This document shows, in pieces, positions 34,979-44,910 of a DNA stretch of 64,000 bases; positions within the stretch are counted from its first letter, which is position 1, and the number at the start of each line of letters is the position of its first letter. Below the pieces are notes generated by a model. That model had not been told where the DNA came from. It saw only the letters and a list, made by a program, of their open reading frames with translations, and did no database searches. This DNA comes from Catenulispora yoronensis (GTDB lineage Bacteria > Actinomycetota > Actinomycetes > Streptomycetales > Catenulisporaceae): positions 62,001-126,000 of the forward strand of contig NZ_BAAAQN010000018.1 in assembly GCF_039531695.1 (NCBI RefSeq). Direction: 5' to 3'. Made by a program: the position numbers and the translations under genes.

Positions 34979-35446
34979 ATGACCGACATCGGCCCACCCG
35001 CCATAGCCGCCGGCGAAAAAGAAACCCTGGTCGCCTTCCTCCACTACCTCCGCGAAGCCATCATCCGCAAAGTCGAGGACCTCCCCGATGACATAGCCCG
35101 CACCCCCACCCTCCCCTCCGGCACCACCCCCCTCGGCCTGATCAAACACCTGACCGGCGCCGAACTCGTCTGGCTCGAATGGGCCTACCTAGGCCACGAC
35201 CCCATCCCCGAACTCAGCATGACCCTCACCGAAGAAGACACAGTCAAGTCCTGCATAACAGCCTTCCGCAAAGCCTCCGCCCACGCCGACGAACTCCTAA
35301 AACCCCTCACCAACCTCGACACCACCTCCCACCGCGAAAACCGCACCCTCCGCTGGATCCTGATCCACACAATCGAAGAACTAGCCCGCCACGCCGGCCA
35401 CCTCGACATCCTCCGCGAGCAGTACGACGGCCAGACTGGCCGGTGA
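34979..35446 (+). CDS. DinB-family (DUF664) protein
   Basis: 155 residues from ATG 34979 (MTDIGPPAIAAGEKETLVAF). The four-helix DinB pattern is visible: LVAFLHYLREAIIRKVEDLP, GLIKHLTGAELVWLEWAYLG (first metal His), and IHTIEELARHAGHLDILREQ (HxxxH near the end). DinB proteins bind a divalent metal; actinobacterial members are often thiol transferases using mycothiol or have no known role. Codon use favours C at third positions with unusually few G, unlike neighbouring genes. The frame stays open upstream to 34580, but that part is a shadow. Confidence 0.8.
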   Translation: MTDIGPPAIAAGEKETLVAFLHYLREAIIRKVEDLPDDIARTPTLPSGTTPLGLIKHLTGAELVWLEWAYLGHDPIPELSMTLTEEDTVKSCITAFRKASAHADELLKPLTNLDTTSHRENRTLRWILIHTIEELARHAGHLDILREQYDGQTGR

Positions 35447-36341
35447 GTTGTCTTACGGGGTGCGGCAGGGTGCGGTGGGGTGCGCGGCGGTATGGCGGCG
35501 CGGCCCACGGCGGCAGGGATGATGCGCGGCCATGTGGCGGTCTAGCAACGCACTGCGGCGGCACTTCGGCACCCATGTCGCTACCAGCTCAACCACGACC
35601 CGCGTCGACACGACCGACCCCGCCGGACATCGCCAACCGCGAGTCACACACGCCGCAAGTCCCTGCCTTACAGGCCACCCACCATCACAACTCCCGCCGC
35701 CCACTGTTCGCCGCTCCCACTGCTCGCTGTACGCAACTCCGACCGCACGCCACTCGCTGCTCGCCACTCGCGCTCGCCCGCTGTTTGCCGCACGCCGCCG
35801 GCCATCCGCTACTCGCCGCTCGCCGCCTACCGCCCACGGCTGCTCACCGCTCGTCGCCCGCTCGTGCCCGCCGTTTGCTGCTCATGGCCATCGCTCGTCG
35901 CTTTTGCCGCTCACCGCTCGTCGTTTGTCATTTGCCGGCGCACCTGACCCACCACCTCCGCCAGCCAGCCAGCACAAAAGACTCGCGCCACTCACCCCCG
36001 ACACGCCAAAACCCGCCAAACTACCCCCATTTGGGGGATACCGCAGCCTCTCCCCACCCGGCCACAATCATCTTGCGGCCGGGATGTTCGCGACACCTGG
36101 ACCCGGCAAACCCACGACTGATGCGTGCCGAGACGTCAGCACGTGCCGATGGGGGGAATGTCCCGCACGCTCTCGATGACGATGTCGTCGGCTGCCCGAG
36201 ACCGGTGTGGCGTTCAGCCTCCGGCTCTTGCCAAGTCGGAGGCGATGGGGGGCCACACTCCCGGTCTCGAGCAGGTTCTCCGCGGAGGACAAGCACCGGC
36301 CGGGTCCGGATACTGCCCCAGGCATTCGGACCCGGCCACCA
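35447..36341. other. Gene-poor stretch with low-complexity sequence
   Basis: About 900 bases without a convincing gene. From ~35690 to ~35940 the plus strand is built of imperfect CGCTCGCC, CACTCGC and GCTCACCGCTCGTC words, and open frames here encode only Arg/Ser/Pro low complexity. At ~35990-36060 a cccccatttggggg dyad occurs. Nothing else can be supported. Confidence 0.45.
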
Positions 36342-36364
36342 CCGGCGGCGCTCAGCGCCGCCGG
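36342..36364 (-). terminator. Terminator hairpin after ppdK
   Basis: Arms 36342-36351 and 36355-36364 (ccggcggcgc and its complement) enclose TCA, 14 bases beyond the ppdK stop. Confidence 0.7.
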
Positions 36365-36377
36365 GCAATACCCCATG

Positions 36378-39074
36378 TCAACGCGAGTCGCTCCCACCCG
36401 ACTCGATCGCCGCCCGCGCTGCTTCCAGCCGCGCGACCGGCACCCGGAACGGAGAACAGGAGACGTAGTCCAAGCCGACCTCCTCGAAGAAGTGCACCGA
36501 CTCCGGATCCCCGCCGTGCTCACCGCACACGCCGAGCTTCAGCTCCGGCCGCGTCCGACGCCCCTCCTCCGCAGCGATGCGCACCAGCTTCCCGACTCCG
36601 TCACGGTCGATCGTCTCGAAAGGCGACACCCCGAAGATGCCCCGATCCAAGTACGCCGAGAAGAAAGCCCCCTCGACATCGTCCCGAGAGAAGCCCCACG
36701 TCGTCTGAGTCAGGTCGTTGGTCCCGAAGGAGAAGAACTGCGCAGCCTCAGCAATCTGCCCCGCCGTCAACGCGGCCCGCGGCAGCTCGATCATGGTCCC
36801 GATCAGCGCCCGGATGTCAGCCCCGGTCCGGGACTTGACCTCGTCCAGAACCCCCTGCGCCTCCTCCCGGATGATCTCCAACTCCTGCACAGCCCCGACC
36901 AACGGCACCATGATCTCCACCCGAGCCACCCCGCCGGCCTTGGCCACCTGCGCCGCCGCCTCAGCAACAGCCCGCACCTGCATGATGAACAGACCCGAGA
37001 TCACCAAGCCCAACCGCACACCGCGCAGCCCCAGCATCGGGTTCGCCTCGTGCATCTTGTGTACAGCCTGGAGCAGCCGCAGGTCGCCCTCGCTGGTCTC
37101 ACCCCGTGCCTCGGCCACGGCCACGCGCACGGACAGCTCGGTGATGTCCGGCAGGAACTCGTGCAACGGCGGGTCCAACAGCCGCACCGTCACCGGCAGA
37201 CCGCCCATCGCGGTGAAGATCGCCACGAAGTCGTCCCGCTGCATCGGCAGCAACTCGGCCAGCGCCGCCTCCCGCTCGGCATCGTCCTCAGCCAGAATCA
37301 GCCGCTCCACCAGAGCCCGCCGCTCGCCCAGGAACATGTGCTCGGTACGGCACAAGCCGATGCCCTGCGCCCCGAACCGCCGAGCCCGAGCGGCGTCCTC
37401 TGCCGTGTCTGCGTTAGCCCGCACGTACAGGCGCCGACGTTCATCGGACCATGTCATGATGCGATGAACCGCGCGTACCAGGTCGTCCGCCGACGGCGAA
37501 TCAGCACCCAGCCGGCCCTCGAAGTACTCCACCACCGGCGACGCGACGACCGGCACCTCGCCGAGGTACACCGCGCCGGAGGTGCCGTCGATCGAGATGA
37601 CGTCGCCCTCTTCGACCACCACGCCGTTCGGCGCGATCATGCGGCGTCGCTTCGTGTCCACGTCCAGGGTCTCGGCGCCGCATACGCAGGTCTTGCCCAT
37701 GCCGCGGGCCACCACGGCTGCGTGCGAGGTCTTGCCGCCGCGCGATGTCAGGATGCCCTGTGCCGCGATCATGCCGTTGAGGTCGTCGGGGTTGGTCTCG
37801 CGACGGATCAGGATGACCCTCTCGCCGGAGCGGGACCACTTCACCGCGGTGTAGGAGTCGAACACGGCCTTGCCGCTGGCGGCGCCGGGCGAGGCGTTCA
37901 TGCCCTTGGCGATCTTCTCCGCCTTGGCGTTCTCGTCGAAGCGCGGGAACATCAGCTGCGCCAGCTGGGCGCCGTTCACGCGCTGCACGGCCTCGTCCGG
38001 GCTGATGCGACCCTCGTCGACGAGTTGCACCGCGATGCGGAATGCCGCTGCGGCGGTGCGCTTGCCCACGCGAGTTTGGAGCATCCAGAGCTTGCCGCGC
38101 TCGATGGTGAACTCGATGTCGCACAGGTCGCGGTAGTGCTCCTCAAGCGTGGACATGATGCCGGTCAGCTGGGCGTAGCTGGCTTCGTCGATGTGCTCCA
38201 GCTCTTGCAGCGGCACCGTATTGCGGATGCCGGCCACCACGTCTTCGCCCTGGGCGTTCTGCAGGTAGTCGCCGTATACACCGGTTTGGCCGGAGGCCGG
38301 GTCGCGAGTGAAGGCGACGCCGGTGCCGGAGTCCATGCCCAGGTTGCCGAACACCATCGAGCAGACGTTGACCGCGGTGCCCAGGTCATTGGGGATGCGT
38401 TCCTGGCGGCGGTAGAGCTTGGCACGGTCGCCGTTCCAGGACTCGAACACGGCGCGGATCGCCAGGTCCATCTGCTCGCGCGGGTCCTGGGGGAAGGTGC
38501 GGCCGGCCTCCTTCTCCACGATCACCTTGAACGCTTCGACCAGGCCGCGGAGGTCGTCGGCGCCGAGGTCCAGATCGTTGTGGGTGCCCTTGGCGGCCTT
38601 GGCTTCGTCCAGGGCGTGTTCGAACAGTTCGCCGTCGACATCGAGGACTGTCTTGCCGAACATCTGGATGAGGCGGCGGTAGGAGTCCCAGGCGAAGCGC
38701 TCGTTGTCTGCCTGGGTGGCGAGGCCGAGGACCGATTCGTCGTTGAGCCCGATGTTCAGGACCGTGTCCATCATGCCGGGCATGGAGAACTTGGCACCGG
38801 AGCGGACCGAGACCAGGAGAGGTCCGTCGGCCTGGCCGAGCTTCTTGCCCATCTTCACTTCGAGGGCGTCGAGGTACTGAGTGACCTGCTCGCGCAGCTC
38901 CGGGGGCTCCTGGCCCTGCTCCAGATAGACGCGGCAGGCATCGGTGGTGATCGTGAAGCCGGGAGGGACCGGCAGCCCGAGGTTGGTCATCTCGGCGAGG
39001 TTGGCGCCCTTGCCGCCGAGCAGGTCCTTGAGGTCCTTGTTGCCTTCGGTGAAGTCGTACACGAACTTCGGCAC
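36378..39074 (-). CDS. ppdK: Pyruvate, phosphate dikinase
   Basis: 898 residues from GTG 39074 (VPKFVYDFTEG), with AGGGAG seven bases upstream. An N-terminal ATP-grasp domain (LLGGKGANLAEMTNLGLPVP, FSMPGMMDTVLNIGLND, MDSGTGVAFTRDPASG) leads to the swivelling phospho-His domain (LTSRGGKTSHAAVVARGMGK, where His is phosphorylated) and the C-terminal PEP/pyruvate TIM barrel (RTEHMFLGERR, FSFGTNDLTQTTWGFSRDD, GVCGEHGGDPESV). It interconverts pyruvate + ATP + Pi with PEP + AMP + PPi in the cytoplasm. Length is normal for the family. Monocistronic, with its own terminator. Confidence 0.96.
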   Translation of the reverse strand: MPKFVYDFTEGNKDLKDLLGGKGANLAEMTNLGLPVPPGFTITTDACRVYLEQGQEPPELREQVTQYLDALEVKMGKKLGQADGPLLVSVRSGAKFSMPGMMDTVLNIGLNDESVLGLATQADNERFAWDSYRRLIQMFGKTVLDVDGELFEHALDEAKAAKGTHNDLDLGADDLRGLVEAFKVIVEKEAGRTFPQDPREQMDLAIRAVFESWNGDRAKLYRRQERIPNDLGTAVNVCSMVFGNLGMDSGTGVAFTRDPASGQTGVYGDYLQNAQGEDVVAGIRNTVPLQELEHIDEASYAQLTGIMSTLEEHYRDLCDIEFTIERGKLWMLQTRVGKRTAAAAFRIAVQLVDEGRISPDEAVQRVNGAQLAQLMFPRFDENAKAEKIAKGMNASPGAASGKAVFDSYTAVKWSRSGERVILIRRETNPDDLNGMIAAQGILTSRGGKTSHAAVVARGMGKTCVCGAETLDVDTKRRRMIAPNGVVVEEGDVISIDGTSGAVYLGEVPVVASPVVEYFEGRLGADSPSADDLVRAVHRIMTWSDERRRLYVRANADTAEDAARARRFGAQGIGLCRTEHMFLGERRALVERLILAEDDAEREAALAELLPMQRDDFVAIFTAMGGLPVTVRLLDPPLHEFLPDITELSVRVAVAEARGETSEGDLRLLQAVHKMHEANPMLGLRGVRLGLVISGLFIMQVRAVAEAAAQVAKAGGVARVEIMVPLVGAVQELEIIREEAQGVLDEVKSRTGADIRALIGTMIELPRAALTAGQIAEAAQFFSFGTNDLTQTTWGFSRDDVEGAFFSAYLDRGIFGVSPFETIDRDGVGKLVRIAAEEGRRTRPELKLGVCGEHGGDPESVHFFEEVGLDYVSCSPFRVPVARLEAARAAIESGGSDSR

Positions 39075-39382
39075 GCAGATACTCCCTGACTGATCTGAGT
39101 GGCACACCTGCGGCGGCGGTGGGACGGATGAGGGGAGTCCCACCGCATGCCCTGACGCTGCGGAGCGTAGCGCGTCGGCGGCGCGCGCTCCCCACGGCTA
39201 TACCCCTAATACGCCGTTTCGTTCCTGTGAGCCGTCTCACCCGGGGTGCGGACGTGTTCACCCGGGCGGAGGCACAGGTGGGCGCGCCGGGAATGAAACT
39301 GCCGCAGGGTGTGCTGTGGGGGACGGTAGGTTAGTTGAACGCTAAACCAAGATCGCACGACCGACCCTGGAGGAAGTTCGCA
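39075..39382. other. Divergent promoter region of ppdK and the YceI gene
   Basis: No gene. It carries the 5' regions of two divergent genes. TTGAACGCTAAAC at about 39334-39347, just ahead of the YceI SD, is the most promoter- or operator-like word but is not assigned. Confidence 0.4.
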
Positions 39383-39934
39383 ATGAGCACCGACTACGCG
39401 TCCCTGACCGGTGAGTACACCTTCGACACCGCCCACAGCACGGTCGGGTTCATCGCCCGGCACGCGATGGTCACCAAGGTGCGTGGGGGGTTCAACGAGT
39501 TCGAGGGCACGATCCACATTGACGGGGCGAGCCCTGACAAGAGCAGCGCCGAGGCTTCGGTCACGGTCGCCAGCGTCGACACCCGCAATGAGCAGCGCAA
39601 CGGGCATCTGCTGTCCGGCGACTTCTTCGAGCAGGACAAGTACCCGGTGATGTCGTTCAAGTCCACCGGGGTCAGTGCCAAGGGCGACGACCAGTTCGTG
39701 CTGCACGGCGACCTGACGGTCAAGGACGTCACCAAGCCCATCGACTTCGAAGTGGAGTTCCTGGGGACGACGGTCGACCCGTATGGGAACACGCGCATCG
39801 GGTTCGAGGCCAAGACCACCGTCAGTCGCAAGGAGTTCGGGATGACCTGGAACGCGGCGCTGGAGACCGGTGGTGTGCTGGTCAGTGACAAGATCCAGAT
39901 TGAGCTGGAGATTTCGGCGATCAAGCAGAGCTGA
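39383..39934 (+). CDS. YceI-family lipid-binding-like protein
   Basis: 183 residues from ATG 39383 with GGAGG eight bases upstream. The lipocalin-like YceI barrel motifs are clear: YTFDTAHSTVGFIARHAMVT, VRGGFNEFEGTIHID, SVDTRNEQRNGHLLSGDFF, YPVMSFKSTGV, LHGDLTVKDVTKPIDFEVEF, EFGMTWNAALETGGVLVSD. There is no signal peptide, as usual for actinobacterial members, so it acts in the cytoplasm. YceI proteins bind polyisoprenoid chains; the exact ligand here is unknown. Confidence 0.92.
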   Translation: MSTDYASLTGEYTFDTAHSTVGFIARHAMVTKVRGGFNEFEGTIHIDGASPDKSSAEASVTVASVDTRNEQRNGHLLSGDFFEQDKYPVMSFKSTGVSAKGDDQFVLHGDLTVKDVTKPIDFEVEFLGTTVDPYGNTRIGFEAKTTVSRKEFGMTWNAALETGGVLVSDKIQIELEISAIKQS

Positions 39935-40079
39935 GCTGCTTGCCGCCGAGAGGGACGGAGCGCCGGAACCGCCTGGAGGGTTCTGGCGCTCTTTGCTGTT
40001 TGGGGCGGCGGGATTGCTGCGGCAAGGCGGCAAACCGCAGTAAAGCGCAGTGAGCTGTTGCCGGTGCGAGGTGAAGCCT

Positions 40080-40246
40080 CGGCTGCCAGGTTCGCTGGAA
40101 TGGCGCTTGGCGGCACCGCGTTGGCTGCCAGGTTCGTCGGCGTGGTGCTTGACGGCACCGCGTTGCTGCCGGGTTCGCCAGCACGGCACTTGGCGGCACC
40201 GCGTTGGCTGTCAGGTTCGCCGGCGTGGCGGTTGACGGCACCACAT
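40080..40246. repeat. 42-bp minisatellite, four units
   Basis: Four tandem units at 40080-40121, 40122-40163, 40164-40204 and 40205-40246 share ggctgccaggttcg near the start and acggcaccgcgtt near the end. Unit 3 is one base short. On the minus strand the unit would encode a 14-residue NAVPPSAxPANLAA repeat, but the one-base deletion breaks the frame. The surrounding 39935-40543 stretch has no supported gene; an 8-bp cagccgct repeat lies at its right end. Confidence 0.7.
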
Positions 40247-40543
40247 TGTCGCGCCGCAAGCGGGCTGTCGCCTGCCTGGGTGTTCGGCGGCACGGCATGG
40301 GCGCTGTGGGCAGGCTGCGGTTGGGAGGCGGGCCGCCGTCGTTGTCTGGGGAGTAGACCGGTGGCTGGCGTGTCGACAGGCTGAGTGCGCCGTTGTTGCG
40401 CTCGACGGCACCGTGTTCCTCGGGGCAGGAGCGCGCCGCCACACACACCTAGCGGGTGACGCATAGCGCGTGACACGCCGCGCGCCACGCATAGCGCATC
40501 GCGCCAGCCGCCCTGCCGCCCTGCCGCTCAGCCGCTCAGCCGC

Positions 40544-41683
40544 TCAGCCGCCCGAATCTTCCAGCTCCGCCGCGGTCGGCACCGTGTCGTCGTCGCGATC
40601 GTCGAGCCAGCCGTGGGGGAGGGTTACTTTGCCTGGGGAGTTGGTGCGGCCGCGGGGCTTGCCGAGGGTTTCGGTGGGGAAGGGGGTGGCGGGGTCCAGG
40701 TGGGTGAAGTGGTTGTCGAGGTCGGTGAGGGTGGAGGCCGTGGCGAGGGCTCGGCGGGTGTCGCCGCCTACGGGGAAGCCTTTGAGGTACCAGGCGACGT
40801 GTTTGCGGAAGTCGACCACACCTGCTTGTTCGGTGCCGAGCCAGCTGGCCAGGAGTTCGGCGTGGCGGCGCATGGTGGTGGTTACTTCGCCGAGGGTGGG
40901 GAGGGCGCGGGTGGGGTTGGCGGTGAACGCTGCCGCGAGGTCGGCGAACAGCCAGGGGCGGCCCAGGCAGCCGCGGCCGACGACCACGCCGTCGGCGCCG
41001 GTTTCGGACATCATGCGGAGGGCGTCGGAGGCTTCCCAGATGTCGCCGTTGCCGAGGACGGGGATCTGGAGGGATTCCTTGAGGTTCTTGATGGCGCTCC
41101 AGTCGGCTTCGCCGCTGTAGCGCTGGGCTGCTGTGCGGCCGTGGAGGGCGACCCAGGTGGCGCCGGCTTCTTGGGCCAGGCGGCCGGCTTCCAGGTGGGT
41201 GGGGTGGTCGTCGTCGATGCCGATGCGCATTTTGACGGTGACGGGGATGCCGGCGGGGGCCGCTGCCTGGACGGCTGCTTCGACGATCTGGGCGAAGAGT
41301 TTGCGTTTGTAGGGCAGCGCGGCGCCGCCGCCTTTGCGGGTGACGCGGGGGACCGGGCAGCCGAAGTTCATGTCGACGTGGTCGGCCAGGTTCTCGGCGG
41401 CGATCATCTCGACGGCTTTGCGGACGGTGGTGGGGTCCACGCCGTAGAGCTGGAGGCTGCGGGGGTGCTCGTCGCTGGCGAAGGTGATCATCCGGAGGGT
41501 CTTCTCGTTGCGCTCGACCAGGGCGCGGGTCATGACCATCTCGCAGACGTACACACCGGCGCCGTGTTCGCGGCACAGCTGGCGGAAGGCCACGTTGGTG
41601 ATGCCGGCCATGGGAGCCAGGACCACGGGTGGCGCAACGGGCAGGGTGCCGAGGGTGAGGTGTGGTTTGCGGGGGGAAGTCAC
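40544..41683 (-). CDS. dusB: tRNA-dihydrouridine synthase (DusB/NifR3 type)
   Basis: 379 residues from GTG 41683. The FMN-binding TIM barrel opens with VVLAPMAGITNVAFRQLCRE, followed by MNFGCPVPRVTRKGGGAAL (catalytic Cys region), VTVKMRIGIDDDHPTHLEAG, WVALHGRTAAQRYSG, IPVLGNGDIW and GADGVVVGRGCLGRPWLF. A C-terminal helical tRNA-binding domain follows. It reduces uridine in the tRNA D-loop with NADPH. The C-terminal ~60 residues are Asp/Thr/Pro-rich and poorly conserved. Confidence 0.93.
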   Translation of the reverse strand: MTSPRKPHLTLGTLPVAPPVVLAPMAGITNVAFRQLCREHGAGVYVCEMVMTRALVERNEKTLRMITFASDEHPRSLQLYGVDPTTVRKAVEMIAAENLADHVDMNFGCPVPRVTRKGGGAALPYKRKLFAQIVEAAVQAAAPAGIPVTVKMRIGIDDDHPTHLEAGRLAQEAGATWVALHGRTAAQRYSGEADWSAIKNLKESLQIPVLGNGDIWEASDALRMMSETGADGVVVGRGCLGRPWLFADLAAAFTANPTRALPTLGEVTTTMRRHAELLASWLGTEQAGVVDFRKHVAWYLKGFPVGGDTRRALATASTLTDLDNHFTHLDPATPFPTETLGKPRGRTNSPGKVTLPHGWLDDRDDDTVPTAAELEDSGG

Positions 41684-41836
41684 GGTTCCAGGATCCCATA
41701 CCGCGGGCCGACACCCGTTCGGGATATTTCGAGTCGGTGTCGTGACAACCGGCCCAGTACTCTGAACGTCATAAGGAATGAGTTAAAAAACCGGCGGGGG
41801 GACACCGCTGGAACACTGGACAGCGGGTAGGCGAGA

Positions 41837-42616
41837 GTGAGAAGCGAAGTGAAGGCAAGGAGCCGTGCCGGCGGAGGCGGCACGGACCTGAGCGGTCCGC
41901 GGGGGCGGGCGGCGGAGCGGGGGCGCGACAAGCTCGCGCCGGGGCTGCTGGCCGGTGCCCTGGGCATCTTCATAGCGGTGGGCATCTCGGCGTGCAACAC
42001 CAACCCGCACGCCGCGGATGTGCCGCCGCCCTCCACCGTGGAGCAGCAGGCGCCGGGCCAGACGCCCGACAACGCCTCCTCGGAACACCATTCCAAACCG
42101 AAACCGGGTATAGAGCTGCCGAACACCATCCAGGTGCTGTACGCGACCACCCCGGCCTTCCAGGACCTGACGCACCACATCGTGCTGTGGAACGCGTCCC
42201 AGGCCTACAAGGCCGAGTACGCCGCCGCCTACCAGCCGGCCTCGGCCGCGACGCCGGACCTGAAGCGGTACTGGACCGGCGCCGGGTACCAGCAGGCGCA
42301 CACCTGGGCGCAGACCTGGATCGACACCAAGCACCAGCCGGTGGGCCAGGCGGTGCTGTCCAACGTCAGCGTGGAGAGCCTGACCGCGGACCAGGCCACG
42401 GTCGGCTTCTGCGAGGACCTGGCCGGGGTGGTGCGCGGCGACGTCCAGACCCACACCCCGGGCAAGGCGCTCCAGGAGCACGGCACGCCGGGCAACCGGG
42501 TCGTGTTCACGATGGTGCCGACCGGGTCCAAGGGGCAGTGGCAGGTCAACGCCGAGTCGATCACCAAGGCTTCGGCGCTGTGCCCGCCGCCGACGGAGAA
42601 GAAGCGCCACCACTGA
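41837..42616 (+). CDS. Membrane-anchored extracytoplasmic protein, unknown
   Basis: 259 residues from GTG 41837; another GTG at 41849 is possible. A basic, disordered N-terminus precedes one hydrophobic segment (LAPGLLAGALGIFIAVGISA) ending in C-NTN. This is a possible lipobox (GISAC), otherwise a single membrane anchor. The exposed part is Pro/Ser/His-rich, then a ~150-residue domain resembling the NTF2-like extracytoplasmic domains of actinobacteria (TIQVLYATTPAFQDLTHHIV, YWTGAGYQQAHTWAQTWID, LTADQATVGFCEDLAGVV). A perfect terminator follows 160 bp later. Confidence 0.65.
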   Translation: MRSEVKARSRAGGGGTDLSGPRGRAAERGRDKLAPGLLAGALGIFIAVGISACNTNPHAADVPPPSTVEQQAPGQTPDNASSEHHSKPKPGIELPNTIQVLYATTPAFQDLTHHIVLWNASQAYKAEYAAAYQPASAATPDLKRYWTGAGYQQAHTWAQTWIDTKHQPVGQAVLSNVSVESLTADQATVGFCEDLAGVVRGDVQTHTPGKALQEHGTPGNRVVFTMVPTGSKGQWQVNAESITKASALCPPPTEKKRHH

Positions 42617-42777
42617 TCGGGAATAGCGGCTTGATCACGGATTGCCGATGATGGTGAACCGTCAACTATCAACCGGAACAGCGAACTGTGAACAGGGAAC
42701 CGCGATCCGGGCGGAGACGTAGATCACACAAGCGAAGCGGATCACACCGGTTACCGATCGGTACGAAATGCATTTGA

Positions 42778-42815
42778 CAATGGGACCGCCGGAAGGTTTT
42801 CCGGCGGTCCCATTG
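42778..42815 (+). terminator. Perfect 17-bp terminator hairpin
   Basis: Arms 42778-42794 and 42799-42815 (caatgggaccgccggaa and its complement) enclose GGTT and are followed by TTTTC. This is a classic intrinsic terminator for the gene ending at 42616. Confidence 0.88.
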
Positions 42816-42940
42816 TTTTCGGCCCGCGATAGCGCTTTCAGGCCATATGGCGTGGCGTGGGAGGGAAGCCCGCCCAGCAAGGCAGGCCACGGCGCGTGCA
42901 GCGCGTGACCTGCGAGTGAGAGACCCGCGAGCGCGTGCGT

Positions 42941-43056
42941 GACCTGCGAGCGCGTGACCCACGAGCGCGTGCGTGACCTGCGAGCGCGTGACCCACGAGC
43001 AAGAGCCTCATGAGCAAGTGACTCACGAGCAAGAGACTCACGAGCAAGAGACCCTG
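42941..43056. repeat. Tandem repeats of 34 bp and 15 bp
   Basis: A 34-bp unit beginning gacctgcgagcgcgtg starts at 42941 and again at 42975. It is followed by four 15-bp units at 42997, 43012, 43027 and 43042 (gagcaagagactcac type). All share the gagc core and are probably of slippage origin. No spacers, so not CRISPR. Confidence 0.65.
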
Positions 43057-43074
43057 CGGCGGATGAGATGACCA

Positions 43075-43126
43075 GGCGGCTTAAGCAGTCTTGTGCGCGT
43101 TCAGCACACACGATGCTCAAGCCGCC
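43075..43126 (-). terminator. Terminator hairpin after glyS
   Basis: Arms 43075-43087 and 43114-43126 (ggcggcttaagca, one mismatch) with an inner tgtgc/gcaca stem lie 12 bases past the glyS stop. Confidence 0.7.
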
Positions 43127-43138
43127 CGATCACAGAAC

Positions 43139-44521
<1,383 letters not shown>

Positions 44522-44750
44522 AGTCGCTCTCTTTCTTGTTGCCACCGCATCCACGGTGGCGAAGCCCGGCCGGATGCCGGGTTTCGGATGATGCCCCAGC
44601 TTAGCCGGTCGGGTGATCGGATTCGGAGCGGTTTCGCGGCTAGGAGGAGACGGCGAGGCGACGACCCCGGACCGGGTCGGCTGCGAACGAGTGGGCGAAC
44701 GCGAGGGAGGCGGTCCGGGGCGGCCCGGAGAGTGGTCCGGTCGGCCCGGC

Positions 44751-44834
44751 AGTTGGCCCGGCGGTTGGTCCGGCGGTTGGTCCGGCGGTTGGTCCGGCGG
44801 TCGGCCCAGAGGTCGGCCCAGAGGTCGGTCCGGG
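44751..44834. repeat. 12-bp tandem repeat, seven units
   Basis: Seven consecutive 12-mers: one agttggcccggc, three ggttggtccggc, two ggtcggcccaga, and one ggtcggtccggg. They lie between glyS and the Zur box. Frames through it encode only Pro/Gly/Thr low complexity, so it is noncoding. The rest of 44522-44875 has no other supported feature. Confidence 0.75.
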
Positions 44835-44875
44835 GCGCCCCGGAGTCCGGGATCCGGTCCGACGATCAGGCAAAT

Positions 44876-44890
44876 TGACAATCGTTTTCA
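44876..44890. promoter_or_regulatory. Zur box of the zinc uptake operon
   Basis: TGACAATCGTTTTCA is a 7-1-7 palindrome close to the Zur consensus of mycobacteria and streptomycetes (TGAAAATxATTTTCA). It lies 20 bases before the znuA ATG, where bound Zur would block transcription when zinc is plentiful. The regulator gene closes the same operon. Confidence 0.85.
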
Positions 44891-44910
44891 TTTTCAGTCA
44901 CCATGACCGC

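Noticed and set aside
34580..35446. Longer DinB-family protein starting at 34580
   Set aside because: The extra 133 codons overlap the opposite-strand membrane-protein gene and have Pro/His/Thr shadow composition. The DinB domain begins right after ATG 34979.
35453..36368. Several open frames in the 35.4-36.4 kb stretch
   Set aside because: All are low-complexity Arg/Ser/Pro/His or Ala sequences without SDs, and they arise from CGCTCGCC-type repeats.
42897..43056. Possible CRISPR array
   Set aside because: The repeats are directly tandem with no unique spacers, are only 15 to 34 bp long, and no cas gene is near. The same applies to the arrays at 40080 and 44751.
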